DNA of 64,000 nucleotides. Source: Oscillospiraceae bacterium. GTDB lineage: Bacteria; Bacillota; Clostridia; Oscillospirales; Butyricicoccaceae. Of the stretch, positions 12,827-21,480 are shown in pieces; position 1 is the stretch's first letter, and each line of letters opens with the position of its first letter. Below the pieces are notes generated by a model. That model searched no databases, was not told the origin of the DNA, and worked only from the letters and a program-made list of their open reading frames with translations. Position numbers and translations under genes: made by a program. The DNA lies in assembly GCA_015068445.1 (NCBI GenBank), contig SVKN01000002.1:1-64000 (forward strand). Direction: 5' to 3'.

Positions 12827-12918
12827 GCTCGCGCCGACCAACTGAGGCGAAGCCGAAGACGATAAGCGCGAGTGACCTCGGAGGAAGGCCCAGCGGAGCG
12901 GTCTTCCTCCGAAGCGTG
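12827..12918 (-). repeat. 92-nt structured intergenic repeat, copy A
   Basis: Read on the minus strand, this matches 44408-44499 at 77 of 92 positions with no gap, and at 45 of 47 in the 3' half. It can form a perfect nine-pair hairpin (CGGAGGAAG / CTTCCTCCG) and a second one (CTCGCGC / GCGCGAG) closing a conserved loop that contains CTCAGTTGG. It lies in the 382-base spacer downstream of the M14 peptidase gene. No protein-coding gene is credible here. Confidence 0.75.
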
Positions 12919-12939
12919 TCGCTCTACCGACACGCATTT

Positions 12940-12965
12940 GCGGGGCAGGTTGAAGCCTGCCCCGC
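12940..12965. repeat. 26-bp palindrome, copy 2
   Basis: Identical to 12687-12712. The two copies bracket the segment holding repeat copy A and the inverted repeat at 12772-12800. It begins 13 bases after the M14 stop codon in the direction of transcription. Confidence 0.7.
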
Positions 12966-12978
12966 GACTTTATAGTGT

Positions 12979-15473
12979 TTAGCGATACAGCATGTTGAAC
13001 ACCAGCTTGAAGGTGCCGGTGGTCTGGGCGCGGTTCTGGGGACCGAAGCCGTACAGGACGACCTCGCCCTCGCCCTTCTTGCAGGTGACGACGCAGGCCT
13101 GGCCGGCGATGAGCTTCTCGCCCACCAGCAGACCGGAGCGCAGGACCTTCGTATCGGCGAAGCGCATGGCGACCTTGTAGTCGTCGGCGTGGAAGGTGTC
13201 GGTGATGGCGAAGACCGGGCCGTTCCAGTGGAAGATCAGGGTCTTGTCGGGCATGCCCCAGCAGACCTGCTGGGTCTTGTCGACGACGGTGCGCAGCGTG
13301 GAGCCGTGGTCGTTGAACTGCAGCGTGGGAACGCCGCCGACGATGTTCTTGACGCCGAGCTCCAGATACTTGATGGCGAAGTCGGAGGCGTAGTTGAAGG
13401 CCAGCACGCGGCCGCCCTTCTCGGCGAACTCCTTGATCTTCTTCGCGCCATCGGGGCCGATGCCGCTGCAGTATTCCTCAGGCTGCGGGCCGACCCACTG
13501 CATCATCATCTTCGTGCGCGGATCGTTGGCGTACTTGGGGCCGAGGATGAAGCCTTCGCCGTCGCTGGGCAGGATCAGGACGTCGAAGCCCTCCAGGCCG
13601 TTCTGGATATCCTTGTCGTGGACGGTGGTGTACTCGAAGCAGCTGTTCTCAAGGATCAGGCGGGTCCAGCCCTCGTCGGCGTTGCCGGTGTAGTAGCGCT
13701 GGTACATGGCGACCTTCAGCGGCTTGACCTCGGTCATCTTGTCGAAGGCCTTGTCCACCAGGCGATGGATCGTCGGGGCCTTCTCGAGGATCGCGGCGAT
13801 CTTGTCCTCGTCGCCCTCCACGTAGAAGTCATGCCACGGGCAGGTGTCGATGCGGTAGACCTTGAAGCCTTCCTTCAGCAGCAGGTTGACGGTCTTGAAG
13901 GCGCTGTTCTCCTTGGCGCTGATGACCACGTGGCTGCCCTTCTGGACGGCGGGCGCCCACGGGCACTCCATGCCCTGGACGATCTCGAAGGAGCCCTCGA
14001 ACTTCTGGCCCGCGGGATGGCGGCGACGTTCATGAACTCGGTGATGGTGTCGGTGGCGCAGTCATAGGCGGTGTAGGCGCCGGTGTTGTCCTTGGACCAC
14101 TGGTTGTCGGGATAATGGGTCTCGCCCAGCAGGTTCTTGATCAGGCCCATCTTGGGCTGTGCCAGGAACACGACGTAGGTGCCGGCGGGATAGGTGACGC
14201 AGTCGACGGTGAAGGGAGCGGTGGCCTTCTTGACCTCGATATTCTGCTGGCGCAGGATGCGGATCAGATGAACGACCTCGCCCTTATCGTGCTGATCGGC
14301 GGGGATGATGTACGCGAAATCGGGATCCTCGCAGCCGCGCTTCGTCTGGTTCAGGGCCTTCTGGGCCATGTTCTTCAGGATGGCCTCGCGGTTCTTGGCC
14401 ATGGTGTCCAGCAGGGCGTAGGCCGTGACGTACTGACGGTCAACGATGTCCTTCAGACGCCACCAGCCGCCGGGCCAGGGGCTGGGGAAGTTGGTCTGGG
14501 CCTCGTACTCCGGCTGGACCAGATCGCCGTCGCCCTTGAGCTGGGACGGATCGATGTATTTCGGGGTGGCCAGCTTGGCGGAGGCGGACTCGGTCAGCAT
14601 GCCGGGGATGTTGTGGCTGTTGACGATCCAGTGGTAGCCGTAATGGCCCCAGGACGGATACTGGGAGCCGGAGGTGCAGCCGTCCAGGCCCTCGGAATCA
14701 AGCTGATAGGCCATATTGGCGCCGTACCAGTTCAGTTCGCGCCAGACCAGGGGATCGACGTACTGACGCAGGGGGTTTTTGTACGGGGCGATGTAGATGC
14801 GCGCGCCGTAGCTGCCCATGTGATGGTGGTCCTGATAGGACTGGGGCATCCACTCGTGGAAGATGACCTCGCCCATGTAGCGGGACTCGATGATGTTCCA
14901 GGCCATGGCGTCGCGATTGTTGTCGTGGCCGGTGTATTTGTGGTACAGCATGGGGTAGTTGCTGCCCTCGAAGGGCGTGCCCTTGGTCTTGTAATACCAG
15001 TCGGTGACCATGATCTGGCCGTCGGGGTTGACGCAGGGCAGCATGACGAACACGACCTTGTCCAGGATGTTCAGCGTCGTTTCGTCGTTCTTCTGGCACA
15101 GGTCATAGGCCAGATTGACGGCCATCTGGGTGCCGCCGATCTCGGTGGCGTGCATGCTCATGCTCTGCACGGAGACGGCCTTGCCCTTCTTGACCAGGGC
15201 GTCGATCTCCTCCTGAGACAGGCCGCGGGGATCGGCCAGGGTCATGCTGGTCTGACGGATCTCTTCCAGATTGGCGTAGTTCTCAGGCGACGTGATGATC
15301 ACCTTGAGGAACGGATTGCCCATGGTGCTGGGGCCCATGTCGGAGACGTGGATGCGGTCGCTTTCCTTCTCAAGCTGATAGAAGTACTCTACGATCTTGT
15401 CCCACCGCGCCATTTCGCAGTCGTCGCCGGGGGTGAACCCGAAGAATTCCACAGGTTTTGTGATTTTGCTCAT
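12979..15473 (-). pseudogene. M14-family zinc carboxypeptidase, frameshifted
   Basis: Large metallocarboxypeptidase-like gene that would encode about 831 residues but is split by one missing base. The first part (15473 down to about 14020) holds the zinc motif HATE (His108, Glu111), NPDG (149-152), the substrate-binding NNRD in GHDNNRD (182-188) and a third His in IFHEW (His206). Near 14010-14020 the frame shifts. The second part continues without loss to the stop at 12979, starting GQKFEGSFEIVQG in the other frame. Homology runs smoothly across the break, so one base is absent from a CCNGCGGGCCAG-like stretch. The start at 15473 has GGAGG upstream. This may be a real pseudogene or a sequencing/assembly error. 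The remaining codons look intact, which favours a recent or artificial lesion. Confidence 0.8.
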
Positions 15474-15511
15474 AATTACCCTCCTTTTGGTATAAATACT
15501 TGGTCAATGTG

Positions 15512-15540
15512 ATTGTATCACCGAATCGCCGCTTCGTCAA
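15512..15540 (-). promoter_or_regulatory. Sigma-A promoter of the M14 peptidase gene
   Basis: TTGACG, 17-base spacer, TACAAT on the minus strand, about 35 bases before the ATG at 15473. Confidence 0.7.
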
Positions 15541-15556
15541 GGTAAAGCCGATACAT

Positions 15557-15585
15557 TTGACAATTTGCGCGCGGCAGAGTATATT
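15557..15585 (+). promoter_or_regulatory. Sigma-A promoter of the ABC exporter operon
   Basis: TTGACA, 17-base spacer, TATATT. The -35 starts 17 bases from the -35 of the divergent M14 promoter. Confidence 0.75.
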
Positions 15586-15618
15586 TTAATATGGTATAGA
15601 ATACAACGAGGAGGACCT

Positions 15619-17442
15619 ATGAGAGAGCAAAACAAGCACGGTGTGTTCGCCACCTTCTGGCAGTACACCCACGGTCTCAAACGGTACTTTTTTCTGGCGC
15701 TGCTGACCACCTTCGGCAGCATCCTGTTCAGCTTCCTGACGCCGCAGATCATCCGCCTGACCGTCGATTCGGTCATCGGCGACGAGCCCTTCGACCTGCC
15801 CCGGCTCTTCGCGGGGCTGCCGGAGCAGCTGGGCGGACGGGAGAATCTGCGGCAGCATCTGGTGGTCATCGGCATCGCCATTCTTTTATGCACGCTGATC
15901 GAGGGCGTGTGCACGCTGTGCTCCCGCCTGCTGATGAGCCACGGCACGGAGAGCTACGTCAAGCGCCTGCGCGACTCGATCTTCCGCCACATCCAGCATC
16001 TCCCCTTCCGCTGGCACACCCGCAACCGCACGGGCGACATCATCCAGCGCTGCTCGGCCGACATGGACGTGATCCGCAACTTCGTCGCCAATCAGCTGCT
16101 GGAGGTCATCCGCATCACGCTGCTGATCGGCACGGCCCTGTGGCTGATGGCGTCGATGAACGTCCGGCTGACGCTTGTCGCCGCGGCGTTCATCCCGCTG
16201 GTGGCCTGGTATTCGGGCTTCTTCTTCAAGCGGCTGTCCCGGAAGTTCCGCGTGGCCGACGAGGCCGAGGGCGAGCTGACCGTGACGGTGCAGGAGAACC
16301 TGACGGGCGTGCGCGTGGTGCGCGCCTTCGGGCAGGAGCAGCAGGAGCTGGACAAGTTCGACCGCTGGAACGGCGAGCACTACAGGCTCTGGGTCGATAT
16401 GGGCATCCTGATGGGCTCCTACTGGGGCATCGGCGAGTTCGTCACAGCGTTCCAGGTGATGACGATCATCGCCGTGGGGTCGTATCTGGCCTACCGCGGG
16501 CAGCTGACCTTCGGCGAGTTCCTGGCCTTCGTCAGCTACAACCGCACGCTGGCCTTCCCCCTGCGCAGGCTGGGGCGCATTTTGTCCGACATGAGCAAGA
16601 CGAAGGTCTCGGCCGAGCGCCTGGCGGAGATCTATCACGCGGAGGAGGAGCATGACGGTCCCGAGGCGCAGAAGCCCGTCATCCGCGGCGAGATCGATTT
16701 CGACCGCGTCACCTTCGCCTACGACGGCGCGAACGTCCTGGAGGACGTGTCGTTCCATATCCCCGCGGGCAGCACCTTCGGCATCCTGGGCAACACGGGC
16801 TCAGGCAAGAGCACGCTGTCGTACCTTCTGGACCGGCTGTACGACCTGGAGCCGGGCTGCGGCGCGATCTCGGTGGACGGGACCGACGTGCGCGACATCG
16901 ACCGCACGGTGCTGCGGCAGGCCATCGGCGTGACGCTGCAGGAGCCGTTCCTCTTTTCCAAGACGATCGCGGAGAACATCGCCGCGGCGACGCCCGGCGC
17001 GTCCATGGAGGACATCCGCCGCGCGGCGGCCATCGCCGACGTGGATGACAACATCACCGAGTTCCCCTCCGGCTACGACACGATCGTGGGCGAGCGCGGC
17101 GTGACGCTGTCCGGCGGCCAGAAGCAGCGCGTGGCCATCGCGCGCACGCTGATGCGGCGCTGTCCCATCATGATCTTCGACGACTCCATGTCCGCCGTGG
17201 ACCTGTCCACCGACGCCCACATCCGCCGGGCGCTGAAAACGGAAACGGGCGGCGCGACGGTCATCCTGATCTCGCACCGCATCAACACCCTCATAGACTG
17301 CGACAACATCCTCGTGCTGGAGAACGGCCGCGTGGCCGAATCCGGCACCCACCGGGAGCTGATCGCCAGAGAGGGCGGCATCTACCGGCGCACCTACGAC
17401 CTGCAGAGTGCCGCGTCGCTGGGAGAGGAGGTGCGCGCATGA
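15619..17442 (+). CDS. ABC exporter, permease-ATPase fusion, degenerate half of a heterodimer
   Basis: Type IV ABC exporter half-transporter, 607 residues: six membrane helices in the first 330 residues, then a nucleotide-binding domain. Walker A GNTGSGKST lies near 391 and the signature LSGGQKQR near 497. Walker B near 517 reads IMIFDDS, with Asp where the catalytic Glu should be. That, combined with the partner's altered signature, is the pattern of heterodimeric exporters such as BmrCD and TM287/288, where one ATP site is non-hydrolytic. The ATG at 15619 follows GAGGAGG. It overlaps the next gene by ATGA. The substrate (drug, lipid or peptide) cannot be read from sequence. Confidence 0.92.
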   Translation: MREQNKHGVFATFWQYTHGLKRYFFLALLTTFGSILFSFLTPQIIRLTVDSVIGDEPFDLPRLFAGLPEQLGGRENLRQHLVVIGIAILLCTLIEGVCTLCSRLLMSHGTESYVKRLRDSIFRHIQHLPFRWHTRNRTGDIIQRCSADMDVIRNFVANQLLEVIRITLLIGTALWLMASMNVRLTLVAAAFIPLVAWYSGFFFKRLSRKFRVADEAEGELTVTVQENLTGVRVVRAFGQEQQELDKFDRWNGEHYRLWVDMGILMGSYWGIGEFVTAFQVMTIIAVGSYLAYRGQLTFGEFLAFVSYNRTLAFPLRRLGRILSDMSKTKVSAERLAEIYHAEEEHDGPEAQKPVIRGEIDFDRVTFAYDGANVLEDVSFHIPAGSTFGILGNTGSGKSTLSYLLDRLYDLEPGCGAISVDGTDVRDIDRTVLRQAIGVTLQEPFLFSKTIAENIAAATPGASMEDIRRAAAIADVDDNITEFPSGYDTIVGERGVTLSGGQKQRVAIARTLMRRCPIMIFDDSMSAVDLSTDAHIRRALKTETGGATVILISHRINTLIDCDNILVLENGRVAESGTHRELIAREGGIYRRTYDLQSAASLGEEVRA

Positions 17443-19265
17443 GCGAGCGGAGAAACGATCCGGACGTCTCGAAGGGGTTCCATCTCGGCACCTGGCGCAA
17501 GCTGCTGCCCTACGTCTTCCCCTACCGCTATAAGCTGCTGGTGACGATCTGCCTGATGATCGTCACGGCCGTCATCGACGTGGCGCTGCCCCGCTTCCAG
17601 AGCTACGCCGTGGACCACTTCGTGGTGCCGCAGAGCATTGACGGGCTGCAGCCCTTCCTGCTCGTCTATCTGGCGGCCATCGCCGCCTCGGCCTGCATCA
17701 CGATTCTGCTGACGCGCATCTCCATGAAGGTGGAGCTGGGCGTCAACCGCGACATGAAGCGCGCCAGCTTCCTGCGGCTGCAGCGGCTGGATCTGTCCTA
17801 TTACAACACGACGGCCACTGGCTACATCCTCGCCCGCGTCATGAGCGATACGGAGCGCATCGGCGTGCTGATCGGCTGGTCGATCCAGGATTTCTTCTGG
17901 TCGCTGGCGTATATCCTGTTCGCCTTCGTATCCATGTTCATGGTCAACGTCCGGCTGACGCTGATCGTGCTGGCCATCGTGCCGCCCATCGCGCTCGTCA
18001 CGGGCTTCTTCCAGAAGCGCATCCTCGCCGCCAACCGCGAGGTCCGCGCCATCAACTCCCAGATCACGGGCGCCTACAACGAGGGCATCACGGGCGCCAA
18101 GACGTCCAAGACCCTCGTGATCGAGGACCGGGTCAGCGACGATTTCGCCGATCTGACGGGCACCATGTACCGCGCCCAGTTCCGGGCGGCCAGGCTCAAC
18201 GGCCTGTTCGTCCCCATCGTCACGGGTCTCAGCTCCCTGGCCGTGGCGCTGGTGCTGGTCCGCGGCGGCCTGATGGCCATGGAGAACGCCATCGAGTTCG
18301 GCACTCTATCGCTGTTCATCAGCTATTCGCTGGCGATCCTGGAGCCCATCCGCATGATGGCGCGGCTCTTCAACGAGCTGATCGCCGCCCAGGTCAACGT
18401 GGAGCGCGTCACGGGCCTCATCGACCATCCGCTGCTCATTCAGGACAGCCCGGCGGTCATTGAGAAATACGGCGACCTGTTCTCCCCCAAACGCGAAAAC
18501 TGGGAGCCTATCAAGGGTCACATCGAGTTCAAGAACGTCTGGTTCAAATACCCCGACGGCGAGGAAAACGTGCTGGAGGACTTCTCCCTGGACGTCCCGG
18601 CGGGGACGAACGTGGCCATCGTGGGCGAGACCGGTGCGGGCAAGAGCACACTGGTCAATCTGGCCTGCCGGTTCTTCGAGCCGACGAAGGGGCAGATCCT
18701 CATCGACGGCGTCGATTACCGGGAGCGCAGCCAGCTCTGGCTCCACTCCTCCATCGGCTACGTGCTGCAGAGCCCCCATCTGTTCTCCGGCACGGTCCGG
18801 GACAACATCCGCTACGGCAATCCCGGCGCGACGGACGCTGACGTGGAGCGGGCGGCGAAGCTGGTGAGCGCCGACGTGGTGGCGGCCAAGCTGGAGCACG
18901 GCTACGACACCGACGTGGGCGAGGGCGGCGACCGGCTGTCCACAGGTGAAAAGCAGCTGATCTCCTTCGCCCGGGCCATCCTGCCCGACCCGCCGATCTT
19001 CGTGCTGGACGAGGCCACGTCCTCCATCGACACGGAGACCGAGCTGCTCATACAGCGCGCCATCTGGCATATCCTGGAGGGGCGGACCTCCTTCATCATC
19101 GCCCACCGCCTGTCGACCATCCGCACGGCCGACATCATTCTGATGGTGGAGGACGGCAAGATCGTCGAGCGCGGCACCCACGCGGAGCTCATGGAGCAGA
19201 ACGGGCGCTACGCGCATCTGTATCACGAAATGGAGATCAAGGAACAAGAGGAAAGGACGGAATAG
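17439..19265 (+). CDS. ABC exporter, permease-ATPase fusion, partner subunit
   Basis: Second half-transporter, 608 residues, with the same fold. Walker A GETGAGKST is near 396. The signature near 500 is LSTGEKQL, which departs from LSGGQ. Walker B near 523 is FVLDEATSSID with the catalytic Glu. It therefore supplies the active Walker B, while the first subunit supplies the good signature: one consensus and one degenerate ATP site. It starts at an ATGA overlap behind GAGGAGG, so the two are made in equal amounts. A NimA-like gene follows after three bases. Confidence 0.92.
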   Translation: MSERRNDPDVSKGFHLGTWRKLLPYVFPYRYKLLVTICLMIVTAVIDVALPRFQSYAVDHFVVPQSIDGLQPFLLVYLAAIAASACITILLTRISMKVELGVNRDMKRASFLRLQRLDLSYYNTTATGYILARVMSDTERIGVLIGWSIQDFFWSLAYILFAFVSMFMVNVRLTLIVLAIVPPIALVTGFFQKRILAANREVRAINSQITGAYNEGITGAKTSKTLVIEDRVSDDFADLTGTMYRAQFRAARLNGLFVPIVTGLSSLAVALVLVRGGLMAMENAIEFGTLSLFISYSLAILEPIRMMARLFNELIAAQVNVERVTGLIDHPLLIQDSPAVIEKYGDLFSPKRENWEPIKGHIEFKNVWFKYPDGEENVLEDFSLDVPAGTNVAIVGETGAGKSTLVNLACRFFEPTKGQILIDGVDYRERSQLWLHSSIGYVLQSPHLFSGTVRDNIRYGNPGATDADVERAAKLVSADVVAAKLEHGYDTDVGEGGDRLSTGEKQLISFARAILPDPPIFVLDEATSSIDTETELLIQRAIWHILEGRTSFIIAHRLSTIRTADIILMVEDGKIVERGTHAELMEQNGRYAHLYHEMEIKEQEERTE

Positions 19266-19268
19266 ATC

Positions 19269-19763
19269 ATGCGGCGAAAGGACAGAGAGGTCACGAGCCT
19301 CGACACGGTCCGGGAGATCCTGGACGGCGCAAAGGTCATGCATCTGGGCATGACGGAGGGCGGCGCGCCCTACGTGCTGCCGCTCAATTACGGGTACGAG
19401 CTGAAGGACGGCGCGCTGCGCTTCTTCTTCCACTCGGCCGGCGAGGGGCGCAAGGTGCGCATCCTGGAGGAGAACCCCGCGGTGTTCGCGGAGGTGGACT
19501 GCGAGCTGGGGCTCAAGGGAGAGGGCGACGACGCCTGCGTCTACGGCTACTACTTCGCCTCCGTCATGGGGCCGGGCAAAACGCGGCTGCTGACGGATGA
19601 GACCGAGAAAATGGACGCCCTGCGGGCGCTGATGCGTCAGCAGACCGGGCGTGACGGTTTCACCTTCCGCCCGGAGACGGTGGCGCGGGTGAAGGTATAT
19701 GAGGTGAAGCTGGACAGCTTCACGGCGAAAATGAACCCGAAGCCGGGTCACGGAGGACAGTAA
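19269..19763 (+). CDS. Pyridoxamine 5'-phosphate oxidase-like flavoprotein (NimA-like)
   Basis: FMN-binding split-barrel protein, 164 residues, of the type that includes nitroimidazole reductases. It shows the opening REVTSLDTVREILDGAKVMH, then YVLPLNYGYE and FFFHSAGEGRKVRIL, which line the flavin site in this family. It is directly after the exporter and shares its transcript. A detoxification theme (flavin reductase plus exporter) is possible but unproven. The Shine-Dalgarno (AAAGGA) is modest. Nitroimidazole activity should not be assumed from the fold. Confidence 0.82.
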   Translation: MRRKDREVTSLDTVREILDGAKVMHLGMTEGGAPYVLPLNYGYELKDGALRFFFHSAGEGRKVRILEENPAVFAEVDCELGLKGEGDDACVYGYYFASVMGPGKTRLLTDETEKMDALRALMRQQTGRDGFTFRPETVARVKVYEVKLDSFTAKMNPKPGHGGQ

Positions 19764-21167
19764 ATGAAACGGGACGTCGTCATCATCGGCGCAGGCCCCG
19801 CGGGCATCTTCACCGCGCTGGAGCTGCTGCGCAGAGGCGGAAAGAAGAATATCACGCTGATCGAAAAGGGCCAGCCCGTGGAAAAGCGCCGCTGCCCCAA
19901 GGAGCAGACGGGCCGCTGCATGAACTGCAAGCCCTACTGCCATATCACCACGGGCTTTTCGGGCGCGGGCGCGTTTTCCGACGGCAAGCTGTCGCTGAGC
20001 CCCGAGGTGGGCGGCGACCTGCCGGAGCTGATCGGCTACAAGCAGACCGAGGAGCTGATCGACTACGCCGATTCCATCTATCTGGAGTTCGGCGCGGACA
20101 CGAAGGTCGAGGGTCTGGGCAACGAGGACAAGATCAAGGAGATCCGCAAGCGCGCCATCCAGGCGGGCCTCAAGCTGGTGGACTGCCCCATCCGTCATCT
20201 GGGTACGGAGAAGGCGCAGGAGATCTATCTGGCCATCCAGAACTACCTGCAGGAGCAGGGCGTGGAGCTGATCTTCGGCTACAATTGCGACGATATCATC
20301 ATGAAGGACGGCGTATGCCGCGGCGTGGTGTGTCACAAGGCCGTGGGCGGCGTCGAGCTGGCGGTGGAGGCCGACGAGACCGTCATCGCCTCGGGCCGCC
20401 GCGGGGCCGAGTGGCTGTCGGGCCTGTGCGAGAAGCACGACATCCTCCACCGCCCCGGCACCGTGGACATCGGCGTGCGCGTGGAGGTGCGCAACGAGGT
20501 CATGGAGGACGTCAACAACGTCCTGTACGAGTCGAAGCTCATCGGCTATCCCAAGCCCTTCAAGAACAAGGTGCGCACCTTCTGTCAGAACCCCGGCGGC
20601 TTCGTCAGTCAGGAGAATTACGACAACGATCTGGCCGTGGTCAACGGCCACAGCTACAAGGAGCGCAAGAGCGCCAACACGAACCTGTCGATCCTCTGCT
20701 CCCACAACTTCACCGAGCCCTTCAACCAGCCCATCGAGTACGCCCAGAAGGTGGGCGAGCTGACGAACATGCTGGGCGCGGGGCATATCCTCGTCCAGCG
20801 CTTCGGCGATATCCTGGACGGCAAGCGCACCTGGCAGAAGGAGCTGGACCGCTCCAACGTCAAGCCCACGCTGCCCGACGCCGTGGCCGGCGACATCACC
20901 TCGGCCATGCCCTACCGCACGATGGTCAATATCATCAACTTCATCCAGGCCGTGGAGCATGTGGTCCCCGGCTTCGCCTCCGTGGAGACGCTGCTGTACT
21001 CCCCCGAGCTCAAGTTCTACAGCAACAAGGTCAAGATGGACACGAGCCTCAACACCAGCATTCCCGGCCTCCACTGCCTCGGCGACTCCAGCGGCTGGAC
21101 CCGCGGCCTCATGATGGCCAGCGTCATGGGCGTCCTCATGGGCAGGAAGCTGGCGGAGAAGAAGTAA
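19764..21167 (+). CDS. FAD-dependent dehydrogenase (COG2509-like)
   Basis: Flavoprotein oxidoreductase, 467 residues, abutting the preceding gene with no gap. The N-terminal dinucleotide fold is VVIIGAGPAGIFTALELL. It is followed by a Cys-rich segment (RRCPKEQTGRCMNCKPYC) and GFSGAGAFSDGKLSL, and a C-terminal FAD loop (LHCLGDSSGWTRGLMMASVMG). These features are typical of the uncharacterised FAD-dependent dehydrogenases of COG2509. Substrate unknown. It is last in the four-gene operon and ends at the terminator at 21184-21222. Confidence 0.85.
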   Translation: MKRDVVIIGAGPAGIFTALELLRRGGKKNITLIEKGQPVEKRRCPKEQTGRCMNCKPYCHITTGFSGAGAFSDGKLSLSPEVGGDLPELIGYKQTEELIDYADSIYLEFGADTKVEGLGNEDKIKEIRKRAIQAGLKLVDCPIRHLGTEKAQEIYLAIQNYLQEQGVELIFGYNCDDIIMKDGVCRGVVCHKAVGGVELAVEADETVIASGRRGAEWLSGLCEKHDILHRPGTVDIGVRVEVRNEVMEDVNNVLYESKLIGYPKPFKNKVRTFCQNPGGFVSQENYDNDLAVVNGHSYKERKSANTNLSILCSHNFTEPFNQPIEYAQKVGELTNMLGAGHILVQRFGDILDGKRTWQKELDRSNVKPTLPDAVAGDITSAMPYRTMVNIINFIQAVEHVVPGFASVETLLYSPELKFYSNKVKMDTSLNTSIPGLHCLGDSSGWTRGLMMASVMGVLMGRKLAEKK

Positions 21168-21183
21168 AACTCAATGGCTATAT

Positions 21184-21222
21184 AAAGAGACCGGTCGCCT
21201 GATTGGGCGGTCGGTCTCTTTT
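21184..21222. terminator. Intrinsic terminator
   Basis: AAAGAGACCG / CGGTCTCTTT stem with an inner TCGCC / GGCGG pairing, followed by a T-rich tail on the plus strand. It closes the 15619-21167 operon. The A-run gives some activity for minus-strand transcripts arriving from cbiO. Confidence 0.8.
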
Positions 21223-21225
21223 GCT

Positions 21226-21480
21226 TTAATAGAAATTCACAAAGTTATCGAAACCCATATCTTTTAACGAGTATCCTGCAGGATTCAGAACTCTAGTTTC
21301 AAACGAGGCGAGTTCGTTGCATATTAGCTTTTCCCATCTCTTAACATCCTTTATGTCCAGTTTACTGCTCATGTGTTGTATCGTATTCGTATCGACTTCA
21401 AACTTATATCCTTTTGCTCGCTGTTCGGTGCTTTCCTGACTGTTGTCCCAACGCACTGTTGCTGGTTCTATTTTGCAGCG
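21226..21480 (-). pseudogene. A+T-rich remnant of a foreign gene at the cbiO 3' end
   Basis: An open frame about 80 codons long (start-like GTG at 21456, open upstream to the junction) encodes a plausible C-terminal fragment, ending in VKRWEKLICNELASFE and GYSLKDMGFDNFVNFY. Base composition is visibly richer in A and T than anything around it. The W..L....L..E...GY pattern loosely recalls sulfotransferase C-termini, but I cannot name the family. It probably entered by recombination and now overlaps the last codons of cbiO. Alternative: a genuine small gene with ATG at 21370. Confidence 0.4.

Noticed and set aside
12827-12918. tRNA or tRNA fragment in the repeat (CTCAGTTGG resembles a D-arm)
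   Set aside because: No acceptor stem, anticodon arm or T-arm can be drawn around it in either copy. Kept only as a resemblance.
12736-12933. 65-codon open frame within the repeat spacer
   Set aside because: It is made up of repeat copy A and its hairpins, lacks a ribosome site, and its residues follow the repeat.
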